This document shows, in pieces, positions 17,950 to 26,682 of a DNA stretch of 64,000 bases. The stretch is taken from positions 620,001-684,000 of the forward strand of contig CP014214.1 in assembly GCA_001560915.1 (NCBI GenBank), read 5' to 3'. Position 1 is the stretch's first letter; every line of letters begins with the position of its first letter. The position numbers and the translations under genes were made by a program. The notes under the pieces are model-generated. The model saw only the letters and a program-made list of their open reading frames with translations. It searched no databases and was not told where the DNA came from. The DNA comes from a methanogenic archaeon ISO4-H5 (GTDB lineage Archaea; Thermoplasmatota; Thermoplasmata; Methanomassiliicoccales; Methanomethylophilaceae).

Positions 17950-18435
17950 TCAGAGCACCTTGTTCTTGAGGATAGGCATGATTCCACCGATGAGGGTGAT
18001 GATGCCTCCGACGAGAACGAGCCAGAATCCGATTCCGATCTTTGCCCAGTCAGTGAGCTTGGTGGTAACGCCTCCGACGGTCCAGGACTGCATGTACCAG
18101 AGGAGACCGAGGACGACGACAACGATTGCGAGAATCAGTGCAACGAGTCCGAGGATGTTGTTGATGGTCTGGAATTTCTCGGTGTTCATGATGGTGGGGA
18201 TGATCATGAGGACGATGGAGATAATTCCGCAGATCAGAGCGAGGAGAGGTACGTAGGTGTATTTCATCTCGATAACATCGAGGTTGTTCTTCTTTCCGTA
18301 GATTTCCCATCCGGTCCAGGTAGTGTTGGTCAGCACTCCCTCGACGGTCATCCAGTTGAGGAAGACACCGACGACGAGAATGATGGCACCAATGATACCA
18401 ATGATTCCCAGGGGGTTCATTTCTTTAAAATCCAT
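17950..18435 (-). CDS. Four-span hypothetical membrane protein
   Basis: 161 residues with four membrane spans (about 9-27, 60-80, 88-110 and 130-150) and a first extracellular loop rich in Thr and Trp (NTTWTGWEIYGKKNN). The ATG at 18435 is chosen because AGGTGA lies 6-11 bases upstream; a GTG at 18444 is possible. A TATA stretch (TATATATA on either strand, about 18501-18509) lies about 70 bp upstream. No family named. The strong promoter, ribosome site and terminator suggest a well-expressed single gene. Confidence 0.65.
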   Translation of the reverse strand: MDFKEMNPLGIIGIIGAIILVVGVFLNWMTVEGVLTNTTWTGWEIYGKKNNLDVIEMKYTYVPLLALICGIISIVLMIIPTIMNTEKFQTINNILGLVALILAIVVVVLGLLWYMQSWTVGGVTTKLTDWAKIGIGFWLVLVGGIITLIGGIMPILKNKVL

Positions 18436-18625
18436 AGTTTTCACCTTTTGTGAAATATTCGTTGCATCCCATGCAACTGCATTTTAATTCGCATTCCACT
18501 ATATATACTGTTTTGAGCAGGACCAAAAATTTTGATGCTGGATATCTCTAATATAGGTATATAACGCCAAAAAACATCCAATTTCGAGGGCAACCCTTTT
18601 TACCTCGCAATTGGATATAAGAGTC

Positions 18626-18997
18626 ATGGCAATCTACCAGTGCCCCAAATGCGGAAACGTATACGAGAAGACCTACGCAGCCGGCGGATGCACCCCCAAG
18701 TGCTGCGGAGAGAGCTGTGTCGAGGTCGCTCCCAAGACCGGAAACCCCGATGAGAACAAGCACGTTCCCTACTTCGAGAGGGTCGACGGAGGTGTCCTCG
18801 TCAAGGTCGGCAAGAACGACGCCCACCCCATGGCCGATGACCACTACATTGTATGGATCGAGATTTGCGCTGACGGCGTCCGCATGAGGAAGTACCTCAA
18901 ACCCGGAGACAAGCCCGAGGCCTTCTTCAAGACCGACGCTTCCAAGATCATCGCCAGGGAGTTCTGCAACAAGCACGGTCTCTGGACCTACGAGTGA
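18626..18997 (+). CDS. Superoxide reductase (desulfoferrodoxin type)
   Basis: Reduces superoxide to peroxide without making oxygen; typical of strict anaerobes. The N-terminus carries a desulforedoxin-like iron site (CPKCG and CCGE), and the catalytic domain has the Fe(His)4Cys ligands in HVPYF, DAHPMADDHY and CNKHG. 123 residues is the normal length for the two-iron class. Cytosolic. TATA-like TATATAA at about 18557 precedes it, and a GC hairpin with T tract follows. Confidence 0.93.
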   Translation: MAIYQCPKCGNVYEKTYAAGGCTPKCCGESCVEVAPKTGNPDENKHVPYFERVDGGVLVKVGKNDAHPMADDHYIVWIEICADGVRMRKYLKPGDKPEAFFKTDASKIIAREFCNKHGLWTYE

Positions 18998-19010
18998 TTA
19001 AACCTTTCCA

Positions 19011-19032
19011 CGGGCCTCCAGGCCCGGCTTTT
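19011..19032 (+). terminator. Terminator of the superoxide reductase gene
   Basis: CGGGCCT (19011-19017) and AGGCCCG (19020-19026) form a tight stem-loop followed by CTTTT. Confidence 0.75.
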
Positions 19033-19094
19033 ATCATTTATTTCATTGTGCCAGACATCAGGATTCCGATTTCTTTTTTGTCTCGTTACACATG

Positions 19095-19120
19095 TGCGTG
19101 CGGGCGTTAGCGGGCACGCA
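19095..19120 (+). promoter_or_regulatory. Inverted repeat upstream of the leu promoter
   Basis: TGCGTGC (19095-19101) and GCACGCA (19114-19120) are separated by 12 bp and lie just ahead of the AT-rich TTGTTTTAATAC (19131-19142) that could serve as TATA box. Spacing of one and a half to two helical turns suits a dimeric regulator, but an RNA hairpin cannot be excluded. Confidence 0.4.
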
Positions 19121-19181
19121 TACGCGCATATTGTTTTAATACTGGGAGGGAATAGCGTTCCTTACCGTTCAAAGGTGAATC

Positions 19182-19226
19182 ATGATGGTTTACAATCTTC
19201 CCTCCGGCAATCTTCTTCTTGAGTAA
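19182..19226 (+). CDS. Possible leucine leader peptide of the leu operon
   Basis: A 14-codon ORF encoding MMVYNLPSGNLLLE, preceded by AAAGGTGA (19171-19178) at normal ribosome-site spacing and ending 33 bp before leuA. Four of 14 codons are leucine, three consecutive, and all are CTT, although neighbouring genes mostly use CTC and CTG. The flanking sequences ACCGTTC (19164-19170) and GAACGGT (19241-19247) are perfectly complementary and would enclose the ORF in one stem. A T-rich stretch (GGTTTGGTGGTTTTTA) precedes the leuA ATG. This has the form of a translation-sensing attenuator; that function is inference. Confidence 0.45.
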   Translation: MMVYNLPSGNLLLE

Positions 19227-19259
19227 GCCAGCGGAAGCGAGAACGGTTTGGTGGTTTTT

Positions 19260-20867
19260 ATGAAAACGCAGCAAACCAGTGAAGACGTTAAAGAGCTGAA
19301 GGATAAATTCGCGATCAGTCAGTACAACCAGCTCGCGCTCTCTGGTGTGGATTCCATCAAAGATGTTGAGATCTTCGATACCACGCTGAGGGACGGTGAG
19401 CAGACCCCCGGGATAGCGTTAAGCCCCGAGGACAAGGTACGCATCGCTGAGGCCCTCGACAAGCTCGGCGTAAGGTACATCGAGGCGGGATTCGCCGCCT
19501 CCAGCGAGATCGAAAGGAACACAATCAAGCAGATCAACGAACTGGGCCTGAACGCCCAGGTGCTGAGTCTGGCGAGGTCCGTGAAAGGGGACATCGACGC
19601 TGTGATAGATAGCGGATGCGATTACATCCACACCTTCATCGCGACCTCCGACCTGCACATGAAGTACAAGCTGAAGATGACCCCCGAGGAGGTCAGGGCG
19701 AAGGCCGTGGAATCCGTGGAATACGCACGCGAGCATGGTCTGAAGGTGCAGTTCTCCTGCGAGGACGCCACCCGTTCCGACCTGGAGTTCATGAAATCCG
19801 TCTACAAGGCGGTACAGGATGCGGGAGCCTGCGCCATCAACGTTCCCGACACCGTCGGAGTCATCATCCCCAAGGCCATGACCTATCTGATTTCGGAACT
19901 GAGGAAGGACATCAAGATTCCCATCGCGGTGCACTGCCACAACGATCTGGGTCTGGCCACCGCCAACACCCTGGCGGCCATCGAGGCGGGAGCGACCATC
20001 GTTCACTCCACCGTCAACGGAATCGGCGAGAGGGCGGGAAACGTTGCCATGGAGGAAGTGGCCATCAACCTGCTGGCCAACTACGGTATCGAGTGCGTTA
20101 ACATGGACAAGATCACCGAGACCTCCAACCTGATCCAGGGAATCACGGGAGTCCACATGGCTGTCAATAAGGCCCTGGTGGGAGCCAATGCATTCGCGCA
20201 CTCCTCCGGAGTGCACGTGCACGGGGTCATGGGCAACGCCCTGACCTACGAACCGTTCAAACCCGAGGTCATCGGGGCACAGAGGCACATCGTGGTCGGC
20301 AAGCTGTCCGGCGCCCATACCGTCGAGGGCAAGCTGGAGGAGCTGGGCATCAAGTTCCCCGCTGAGCACATGCCCGAGCTGATGGAGACTATCAAGAAAC
20401 TGGCCGTGGCCGGAAAGACCGTGACCGACGCAGAACTGGTGGCCGTGGCGGACGATATCATGTGGAAGAAGTCCGCCGACAAGAAGGAGTGCACCCTGGA
20501 CGAGCTGACCGTTATCACCGGCAGGTCCACCACACCCACCGCCACCGTCAAAATCACCCGCGCCGACGGAACCGTGGTCACCACTTCCGACATCGGAGTG
20601 GGACCCGTCAATGCGGCCATGAACGCTATCAAGAAGGCAGTGAATGAGAACATGACCCTGGAGGAGTACAAACTGTCTGCCATCACCGGCGGAAGCGACT
20701 CCATGTGTCAGGTCGCGGTCACCCTCAAGAACGTGCAGGGCGACGGCAACATGTCCTTCGGAAGGGCAGTGGGTCCCGATATAGTGGAGACTTCGGTCAA
20801 CGCCACCATGGCGGCCATCAACAAGGACTTCGCACGCATCAAGAATTACATTCATCCGGAAGAGTGA
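19260..20867 (+). CDS. leuA: 2-isopropylmalate synthase
   Basis: Condenses acetyl-CoA with 2-oxoisovalerate, the first step of leucine synthesis. 535 residues: a DRE-TIM lyase barrel with DTTLRDGEQTPG near residue 40 and the metal-binding HCHNDLG, then the linker GSSGVHVHG-like HSSGVHVHG, and a C-terminal regulatory (LeuA dimer) domain from about residue 400 that normally binds leucine. The position at the head of leuCDB separates it from citramalate or homocitrate synthase paralogues, though sequence alone leaves some doubt. ATG at 19260; TTG/GTG codons just upstream are less likely. Confidence 0.88.
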   Translation: MKTQQTSEDVKELKDKFAISQYNQLALSGVDSIKDVEIFDTTLRDGEQTPGIALSPEDKVRIAEALDKLGVRYIEAGFAASSEIERNTIKQINELGLNAQVLSLARSVKGDIDAVIDSGCDYIHTFIATSDLHMKYKLKMTPEEVRAKAVESVEYAREHGLKVQFSCEDATRSDLEFMKSVYKAVQDAGACAINVPDTVGVIIPKAMTYLISELRKDIKIPIAVHCHNDLGLATANTLAAIEAGATIVHSTVNGIGERAGNVAMEEVAINLLANYGIECVNMDKITETSNLIQGITGVHMAVNKALVGANAFAHSSGVHVHGVMGNALTYEPFKPEVIGAQRHIVVGKLSGAHTVEGKLEELGIKFPAEHMPELMETIKKLAVAGKTVTDAELVAVADDIMWKKSADKKECTLDELTVITGRSTTPTATVKITRADGTVVTTSDIGVGPVNAAMNAIKKAVNENMTLEEYKLSAITGGSDSMCQVAVTLKNVQGDGNMSFGRAVGPDIVETSVNATMAAINKDFARIKNYIHPEE

Positions 20868-20871
20868 ACAA

Positions 20872-22131
20872 ATGGGAAAGACAATCGCAGAGAAGATCCT
20901 GTCCGCGCATTCGCACACCGATGCCAAAGCGGGACAGATCGTGGTCGCCGATGTTGACTACGTGATGGTCAACGACGTCACCGGCCCCATCGCATTCAGG
21001 AAATACGACGAGATCGGCAACGGGAAGATGTTCAAGGAGAGGATGGTCCTCATCCCTGACCACTATGTTCCCAACAAGGACATCGCATCTGCCATCCAGG
21101 CCAAGGAGATGAGGGATTTCGTGAAGAAGCACGACCTCCCCAATTACTTCGAGGTCGGGAAGGGCGGAGTCTGCCACCAGCTCATGGTCGAGGAGGGTTT
21201 CGCCGCTCCCGGCAGGCTCATCGTCGGAGCTGACTCCCACACCTGCACTTACGGTGCTGTTAACGCTCTCTCCACCGGAATCGGATCCACCGAGGCCGGA
21301 GTGGTGTTCGCCACCGGCAAGCTGTGGTTCAAGGTTCCCGAGTCTATCAAGGTCATCCTCCACGGCAAATTCAGGAAATACGTGGGAGGAAAGGACCTCG
21401 TGCTGAAGATCATCAGCGACATCGGGGTAGATGGTGCTAACTACAAAGCGTTCGAGTTCTGCGGAGAGGGTGTGCACAACATGTCCGTCCCCGACAGGCT
21501 CGCCGTCTCCAACATGGCGATCGAGGCCGGCGGAAAGGCCGGAATCTTCCCCTGCGACGAGAAGACGAAAGAATACATCAAGGACTTCGTGAGGGGAGAG
21601 TACACTCCCGTCGAGGCAGACCCGGATGCGGAGTACTGCAGGACCCTGGAGTACAACCTCGACGAGCTGGAGAGTATGGTGGCATTCCCCCACCTCCCCT
21701 CCAACGGCCACAAGGTAAAGGACGTCGATGTGAAGATCGACCAGGCCTACCTCGGAAGCTGCACTAACGGGCGTATCGAGGATATGAGGGTCGCTGCCGA
21801 GATCATCAAAGGAAAGAAGGTGGCGGATGGCGTCCGCTTCATCGTCGTCCCGGCATCCCAGAGGGTCTACCGCGCCATGGTGGACGAGGGACTGATGGAC
21901 ATCTTCCTCGATGCAGGAGCATTCGTCTCCGGACCCACCTGCGGAGCATGTCTCGGAGGATACATGGGAATCCTCGCCGCCGGCGAGAGATCCGTCTCCT
22001 CCACTAACAGGAACTTCATCGGAAGGATGGGCGACAAGGCCTCTGAGGTCTATCTCGCCGGACCGGAGGTAGTAGCTGCATCCGCCATCGCGGGAAGGAT
22101 CGTCACACCCGCACAGCTGGAGGGAAACTGA
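20872..22131 (+). CDS. leuC: 3-isopropylmalate dehydratase large subunit
   Basis: Aconitase-family subunit of 419 residues that isomerises 2- to 3-isopropylmalate with LeuD. The cluster cysteines lie in GSCTNGR and in PTCGACLGG; ADSHTCTYG is the family substrate-cluster loop. The short archaeal-type length (about 420) also covers homoaconitase paralogues, but the neighbours argue for leucine synthesis. It begins 4 bp after leuA and is followed directly by leuD. Confidence 0.9.
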   Translation: MGKTIAEKILSAHSHTDAKAGQIVVADVDYVMVNDVTGPIAFRKYDEIGNGKMFKERMVLIPDHYVPNKDIASAIQAKEMRDFVKKHDLPNYFEVGKGGVCHQLMVEEGFAAPGRLIVGADSHTCTYGAVNALSTGIGSTEAGVVFATGKLWFKVPESIKVILHGKFRKYVGGKDLVLKIISDIGVDGANYKAFEFCGEGVHNMSVPDRLAVSNMAIEAGGKAGIFPCDEKTKEYIKDFVRGEYTPVEADPDAEYCRTLEYNLDELESMVAFPHLPSNGHKVKDVDVKIDQAYLGSCTNGRIEDMRVAAEIIKGKKVADGVRFIVVPASQRVYRAMVDEGLMDIFLDAGAFVSGPTCGACLGGYMGILAAGERSVSSTNRNFIGRMGDKASEVYLAGPEVVAASAIAGRIVTPAQLEGN

Positions 22132-22620
22132 ATGACCGATAAGATTGAAGGAAAGGCATGGAAGTTCGGCGACGATGTAGATACTGATCAGATCATCCCC
22201 GCCGAGAGGCTGGTGTCCTCCAACCTCGACCACCTGAACGACTTCATCTTCGAGAAGGTTAGGCCCGGCTTCGGACCCACCGTGAAGAAGGGGGACGTCC
22301 TGGTGGCAGGCAAGAACTTCGGATGCGGATCGTCCAGGGAGCATGCGCCCCTCTCGCTCATGGAAGCGGGATTCAGCGTCATCATCGCAGAATCGTTTGC
22401 CCGTATCTTCTACAGGAACTCCATGAACATCGGACTGCTCCTGGTCGAGTGCAAGACCGACATCCCCGAGGGGGATGTGGTGGCAGTCGACATCGATAAG
22501 GGAATAGTGAAGGATGTCACCTCCGGCAAGGAGTGGTCCTTCGAGAAGTACCCCGGATTCATCGGCGAACTGGTGAAGGCCGGAGGTCTCGTAAACCTCG
22601 TGAAGGAGGGTAAGTTCTGA
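22132..22620 (+). CDS. leuD: 3-isopropylmalate dehydratase small subunit
   Basis: Swivel-domain partner of LeuC, 162 residues. DDVDTDQIIPAERL at the N-terminus and GKNFGCGSSREHAPL are the family signatures; the latter holds the substrate-binding serine and arginine. It starts directly after the leuC stop, and its TGA overlaps the leuB ATG (TGATG), indicating coupled translation. Confidence 0.93.
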   Translation: MTDKIEGKAWKFGDDVDTDQIIPAERLVSSNLDHLNDFIFEKVRPGFGPTVKKGDVLVAGKNFGCGSSREHAPLSLMEAGFSVIIAESFARIFYRNSMNIGLLLVECKTDIPEGDVVAVDIDKGIVKDVTSGKEWSFEKYPGFIGELVKAGGLVNLVKEGKF

Positions 22621-23765
22621 TGAAGCATTTCGCAATTATTCCCGGAGACGGAATCGGAAAGGAGGTCATCGCGGCCGGTATGGACGTACTGGACGCAGTG
22701 TCCCAGATATCATCTTTCGAATACGACGGAGAGAACTTCGACATCGGTTCCGACAGGTACCTCAGGACCGGCGAGCTCCTCACCGATCAGGACGTCTCCG
22801 ACCTCAAGAAGAAGGACGCCATTTACTTCGGAGCAATCGGTGACCCCCGTGTCAAACCCGGAATCCTCGAGGGAGGAATCCTCCTCAAGATGAGGGCGGT
22901 CTTCGACCAGTACATCAACCTGAGGCCTGTGACCTCCTGGTTCCCCCTGGTCCCTCTGAAGAGGGAGGTGAACTTCGACATCCACTTCCTCAGGGAGAAT
23001 ACTGAGGATTTCTATATGGGTCTCGGAAAGAGGTTCGGACCCTCCTACTCAGACAAGAAGAACGCCGATGGTTCCTACGACGTCGAGCTCGGAGTCAAGA
23101 GGGAATCCTACAACATGGATTTCAAGGTCAACGCACACCCCACCGCCGATGACGATTACTCCATTGAAATCGGACTCGTCTCCAGGAAGGGCATCACCCG
23201 CTGGGCCGATTATGCCATGAAATATGCCCTCGCCAGGGGAGACGACAAGGTCACTCTGGTAGACAAGGCCAACGTCATCACCAACAACTACGGTATGCAG
23301 AGGGAGATCTTCCAGCAGAAGGCCGACGAATACGGCCTCAAACTGGAGTTCATGTTCGTTGATGCCATGTCCATGGCCATGATCGTCCGTCCCGAGACCT
23401 TCGGCACTGTTGCAGTACCTAACCTCTTCGGAGACATCCTGACCGACCTGGGAGCACAGCTCCAGGGAGGACTCGGCATGGGCGGCAGCGGTAACATCAA
23501 CCCCAACGGGGTCAGCATGTTCGAGCCCATCCATGGTTCTGCGCCAGATATCGCGGGACAAGGCAAGGCCAATCCCATCGCGGCTGTTCTCGCAGCACAG
23601 ATGCTGCTGGAGAACCAGGGCTTCCCCCAGGAGGGAAAGATGCTGCACGACGCAGTCAGGTACGTCCTTGACCACAACCAGACCACGCCCGACCTGGGCG
23701 GAAAGCTGAAGACCGCAGAGGTCGGAAAGGCCATCGCGGACTTCATCCTCAACCAGAAGAAGTGA
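22620..23765 (+). CDS. leuB: 3-isopropylmalate dehydrogenase
   Basis: NAD-dependent oxidative decarboxylation of 3-isopropylmalate, the third step of leucine synthesis. 381 residues. PGDGIGKEV at the N-terminus, the LRENTEDFY substrate loop, LFGDILTDLGAQLQGGLG, and EPIHGSAPDIAGQGKANP near the end mark the isocitrate/isopropylmalate dehydrogenase family. Fourth gene of the leu operon; its stop overlaps the GTG start of pcc1. Confidence 0.9.
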   Translation: MKHFAIIPGDGIGKEVIAAGMDVLDAVSQISSFEYDGENFDIGSDRYLRTGELLTDQDVSDLKKKDAIYFGAIGDPRVKPGILEGGILLKMRAVFDQYINLRPVTSWFPLVPLKREVNFDIHFLRENTEDFYMGLGKRFGPSYSDKKNADGSYDVELGVKRESYNMDFKVNAHPTADDDYSIEIGLVSRKGITRWADYAMKYALARGDDKVTLVDKANVITNNYGMQREIFQQKADEYGLKLEFMFVDAMSMAMIVRPETFGTVAVPNLFGDILTDLGAQLQGGLGMGGSGNINPNGVSMFEPIHGSAPDIAGQGKANPIAAVLAAQMLLENQGFPQEGKMLHDAVRYVLDHNQTTPDLGGKLKTAEVGKAIADFILNQKK

Positions 23766-24025
23766 AACCCTTGCTGCACCTCGAGCTGAGATTCCCGTAT
23801 GACGACGAGAGGACCGCCAGAGCGGTCCTGACGGCCGTTTCCCCGGAGAACGGGGAATACGTGAAGTCGAGTCTCGAGGGCAGCACCATTATCTACGAGA
23901 TGGAGGCCGACAACGCGGGTACCCTCAGGAATACCGCGGATGATCTTCTGGCCTGCATCAAAGCCGCCGAGGACTCGGCGGGACTGGTCTCGGAGCCCTT
24001 CATTGAGCCCGAGGAACATGAGTGA
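23762..24025 (+). CDS. pcc1: KEOPS complex subunit Pcc1
   Basis: 87-residue protein resembling the Pcc1/CTAG dimerisation subunit of KEOPS, which makes the t6A modification of tRNAs. The LHLELRFPYDDERTARAVLTAVSPE opening, read as LELRFPYDDERTARAVL then SPEN, and the C-terminal helix LRNTADDLLACIKAAEDS match the family layout. It starts with GTG overlapping the leuB TGA as GTGA, so it is cotranscribed with leucine genes though functionally unrelated. Confidence 0.8.
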   Translation: MKPLLHLELRFPYDDERTARAVLTAVSPENGEYVKSSLEGSTIIYEMEADNAGTLRNTADDLLACIKAAEDSAGLVSEPFIEPEEHE

Positions 24026-24565
24026 TCAGTCCTGATCTGGGTCTTTCACATAATACACATATTCGTCCATTCTTAGGATGGTGAATATCGCTACCAGCGC
24101 ACATACGATTCCTGTGATAGCTCCAGCCAATACATCGGTGGGATAGTGGGCATACATGTACATCCTGGTAAAGGCCACCAGGAATGCGAGGCAGAGAATC
24201 TCAGGGAAGTGTTTCTTGCAGAACACCGCGAACACCGTCGTCACGCAGAAGAGCTGGGCGGTATGTCCCGAAGGGAACGATGAAGTGTGGAACGAGTTCA
24301 CGAGCGCATGCACCGCATAGTCCTCGAACGGACGGTGGCGCATGAACCCGTATTTGAAAGAATAGACGAAGATGATCTCCAATGCTAGGGAGCAGAGGAG
24401 GACCACACCGAACATGCGGGTGTTGGGGCGGCGCAGCAGGATGATACCCAGGATGACCCAGATTATGCATGTCTTGAACGCATAATCGAACGCCAGGGAC
24501 ATCCAGTCGAGGAATGTGCACCTGAACGTGTCGTAGATCCAATTGAGGATATCGATTTCCTGCAT
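24026..24565 (-). CDS. PAP2 superfamily membrane phosphatase
   Basis: 179-residue membrane phosphatase of the phosphatidic acid phosphatase type 2 group, possibly acting on undecaprenyl- or polyprenyl-like lipid pyrophosphates. The three motifs are present: KYGFMRHRP (KX6RP), SFPSGHT (PSGH) and RMYMYAHYPTDV (RX5HX3D). Five to six membrane spans surround them. It lies directly after the archaeosine TGT gene (13 bp), in the same direction, and is probably cotranscribed. Confidence 0.9.
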   Translation of the reverse strand: MQEIDILNWIYDTFRCTFLDWMSLAFDYAFKTCIIWVILGIILLRRPNTRMFGVVLLCSLALEIIFVYSFKYGFMRHRPFEDYAVHALVNSFHTSSFPSGHTAQLFCVTTVFAVFCKKHFPEILCLAFLVAFTRMYMYAHYPTDVLAGAITGIVCALVAIFTILRMDEYVYYVKDPDQD

Positions 24566-24578
24566 GCGGCCTCCGCCA

Positions 24579-26573
24579 TCAGTCCTCTTCGCTTCCGGTA
24601 CGGATCTTTACCGCGATACCCTTCTTCATGCTGAAGATTTCGTCGGCAACCAGCATCATTCTGCCGGTGGCGACCGCCTTGTCATCCTTGTCGACAACGA
24701 TTACTTCATCCATGGGGACCAGGTCGGGGTCGCATGCAGTGGTGAACTGGCACATCGCATTCCTGCCCTGTGAGACGAAGGGGACGGAGTCATCTGTGAC
24801 GACCATCCTCATGTGAGGGGCAGGCACTGCTGCGAGGATCCTCTGCGCTCCCTCGAGCCTAAGGGTGTAGAGTCCGTCGCCCGCCCTCATGGAGAGGACG
24901 TGCTCCCCGTCGGAGATGACGTTCCTGATCTTGCCGGTCTTCTTGCTCTTCCTGAGCTCGATCTTTCCCCTGAATAGGGCTTCCGCTGCCTCCAGTCCGA
25001 ACTGGTACCTCGCGACGGCGAGTGCCCTCTGGATGTCGAGGGGGTCGTCGGTGAAGATCTCCCCTTTGCGAGCGACAACTCCGGTGGGAGGTTCGATGAC
25101 CTTCGTTTCCTCGGGAGTAGGTTCGGTCTCCGGGAGTTCGGATCCGCTGACGGTCTCGTCGAACTTCTCCTCCAGGAATCTGAGGGTGAGGTCCTCGCTC
25201 TCGGCGGTGGTGTCGTTGTCCTCAATCTCCGGGAAGAGCGACTGTGCCAGAGGGTACATTTCGTCGAGTTCCGCAGGCACTGGTCCGAAGGGGCTGATGA
25301 CCACCGGGGTGTATCCCTGGCGGCGGGCATTGGCGAATTCCGCAGGGAAGGCCCTGCTGTAGGGCTTCTGCGATTCGCCGTAGAAGATGGCCGCTTTCTT
25401 CGTCGGGGGGATGTAGCGGGACATGATCCTGTCGGCATACCTCTTGAACACAGGTCTGCCGCGGGTCTCGATTCCCGTGTAGAAGATCGCACCCTCTCTG
25501 GAGATAGGGTCGAACCTCTCCAGGTAGTCCTGGTACTCCCTGAGCCTCCTGAGTCCGTCGAGCATGGCAGGGTGTGCCCTGCACCTCATCTCGGCAAGTT
25601 CCCACAGGCGGCCCTCGCGGAGATACCTCTTCACCAGGAGCAGCTCGTTCTTGATGGCATACAGGTTGTGCATAGCCAGGATTCTCACTCTGGCGTTCTT
25701 CTCGGTCTTCTTCAGAGCTTCGAGGGTGAGTCCCCTGCAGGCGGGACAGTTGCAGTCGAGGGACTGCATCTCCGCCAATCTGAAGGAACCGTCGATGAAC
25801 ATCATCCTGTCGTCCTTGGCGAACTTGGCGTAGGATGCGGAGTCGAAGAGGTCGCAGCCCATGAGAGTCGCGAATGCAAGAATCATAGGATGTCCGGCAC
25901 CGAAGAGGTGGACGGGACGGTTGGGGTTGAGACCCATTTTGGAAGAGATGACAACATCCACTAGTTCCGCATAGCGGTACTGCTCCATCAGGGGGACCAC
26001 GCCGCCGATAGGGTGCACATCGATGTCCATCTTGGCCATCTTCTCGGCGCAGTCCTTCCTGAGGTTCGGATAGATCGATCCCTGGACGACGCCGTTGATC
26101 ATCATATCCCCTTTGAGGGAGACTGCCTCCTCGGTCCTCTTGAGGGTCTCCACGATGGATTCCGCGGTCTGTTCCTCCGACCAGAACGGCTCGGTGAAGA
26201 TATCGAGCACGGTACCGATGTCGGTACCTATGGCCTTCTGGAACTCCACGATCTCCCTGTTGGTCATCTCGACCTCGCCGTACATGTGGCTCTGGAAGGT
26301 ACCGGAGTCGGTCATGATGACACCGGGGAAATCCAGCATCTCATGCAGACCCTTGGCCCTGGCCTCCTCGTTGAGGGCGGGGGTGTTCTTGATGATGTAT
26401 GAGTTGGTGATCATCGCACCGAAGCCGAACTCGTCGTAGAGTTCCCTGGGCAGTACGGTCTTGATCTTGGGATTGATAACTGGTAGAAGGGTGGGGGTCT
26501 CCACGGTGCGGCCGGAGGTGGTGGTGAACTTCCCGATGCGGGCCATACCGTCCCTTCTGAGGATCTCGAACAT
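24579..26573 (-). CDS. tgtA: Archaeosine tRNA-guanine transglycosylase
   Basis: Exchanges G15 of tRNA for preQ0 in the pathway to archaeosine. The full-length archaeal form has 664 residues: TGT barrel with MTDSGTFQSH and GTDIGTVLDIF (catalytic aspartate), GGVVPLM, and the zinc site CNCPACRG followed downstream by AMHNLY. C1/C2 linker domains follow, and a C-terminal PUA domain (about 585-660, VVTDDSVPFVSQGRNAMC...) contacts the tRNA. Found only in archaea. Confidence 0.95.
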   Translation of the reverse strand: MFEILRRDGMARIGKFTTTSGRTVETPTLLPVINPKIKTVLPRELYDEFGFGAMITNSYIIKNTPALNEEARAKGLHEMLDFPGVIMTDSGTFQSHMYGEVEMTNREIVEFQKAIGTDIGTVLDIFTEPFWSEEQTAESIVETLKRTEEAVSLKGDMMINGVVQGSIYPNLRKDCAEKMAKMDIDVHPIGGVVPLMEQYRYAELVDVVISSKMGLNPNRPVHLFGAGHPMILAFATLMGCDLFDSASYAKFAKDDRMMFIDGSFRLAEMQSLDCNCPACRGLTLEALKKTEKNARVRILAMHNLYAIKNELLLVKRYLREGRLWELAEMRCRAHPAMLDGLRRLREYQDYLERFDPISREGAIFYTGIETRGRPVFKRYADRIMSRYIPPTKKAAIFYGESQKPYSRAFPAEFANARRQGYTPVVISPFGPVPAELDEMYPLAQSLFPEIEDNDTTAESEDLTLRFLEEKFDETVSGSELPETEPTPEETKVIEPPTGVVARKGEIFTDDPLDIQRALAVARYQFGLEAAEALFRGKIELRKSKKTGKIRNVISDGEHVLSMRAGDGLYTLRLEGAQRILAAVPAPHMRMVVTDDSVPFVSQGRNAMCQFTTACDPDLVPMDEVIVVDKDDKAVATGRMMLVADEIFSMKKGIAVKIRTGSEED

Positions 26574-26682
26574 AGTGGGACTATCCCTTCTTTATAATAA
26601 AGGATGTGGGGGAGGTTCAGTCAGTACTAACTGTAGTCCGTGGCGTTATATCCGCACAGCGGAAGTTTTTCCGCGGGATGTT

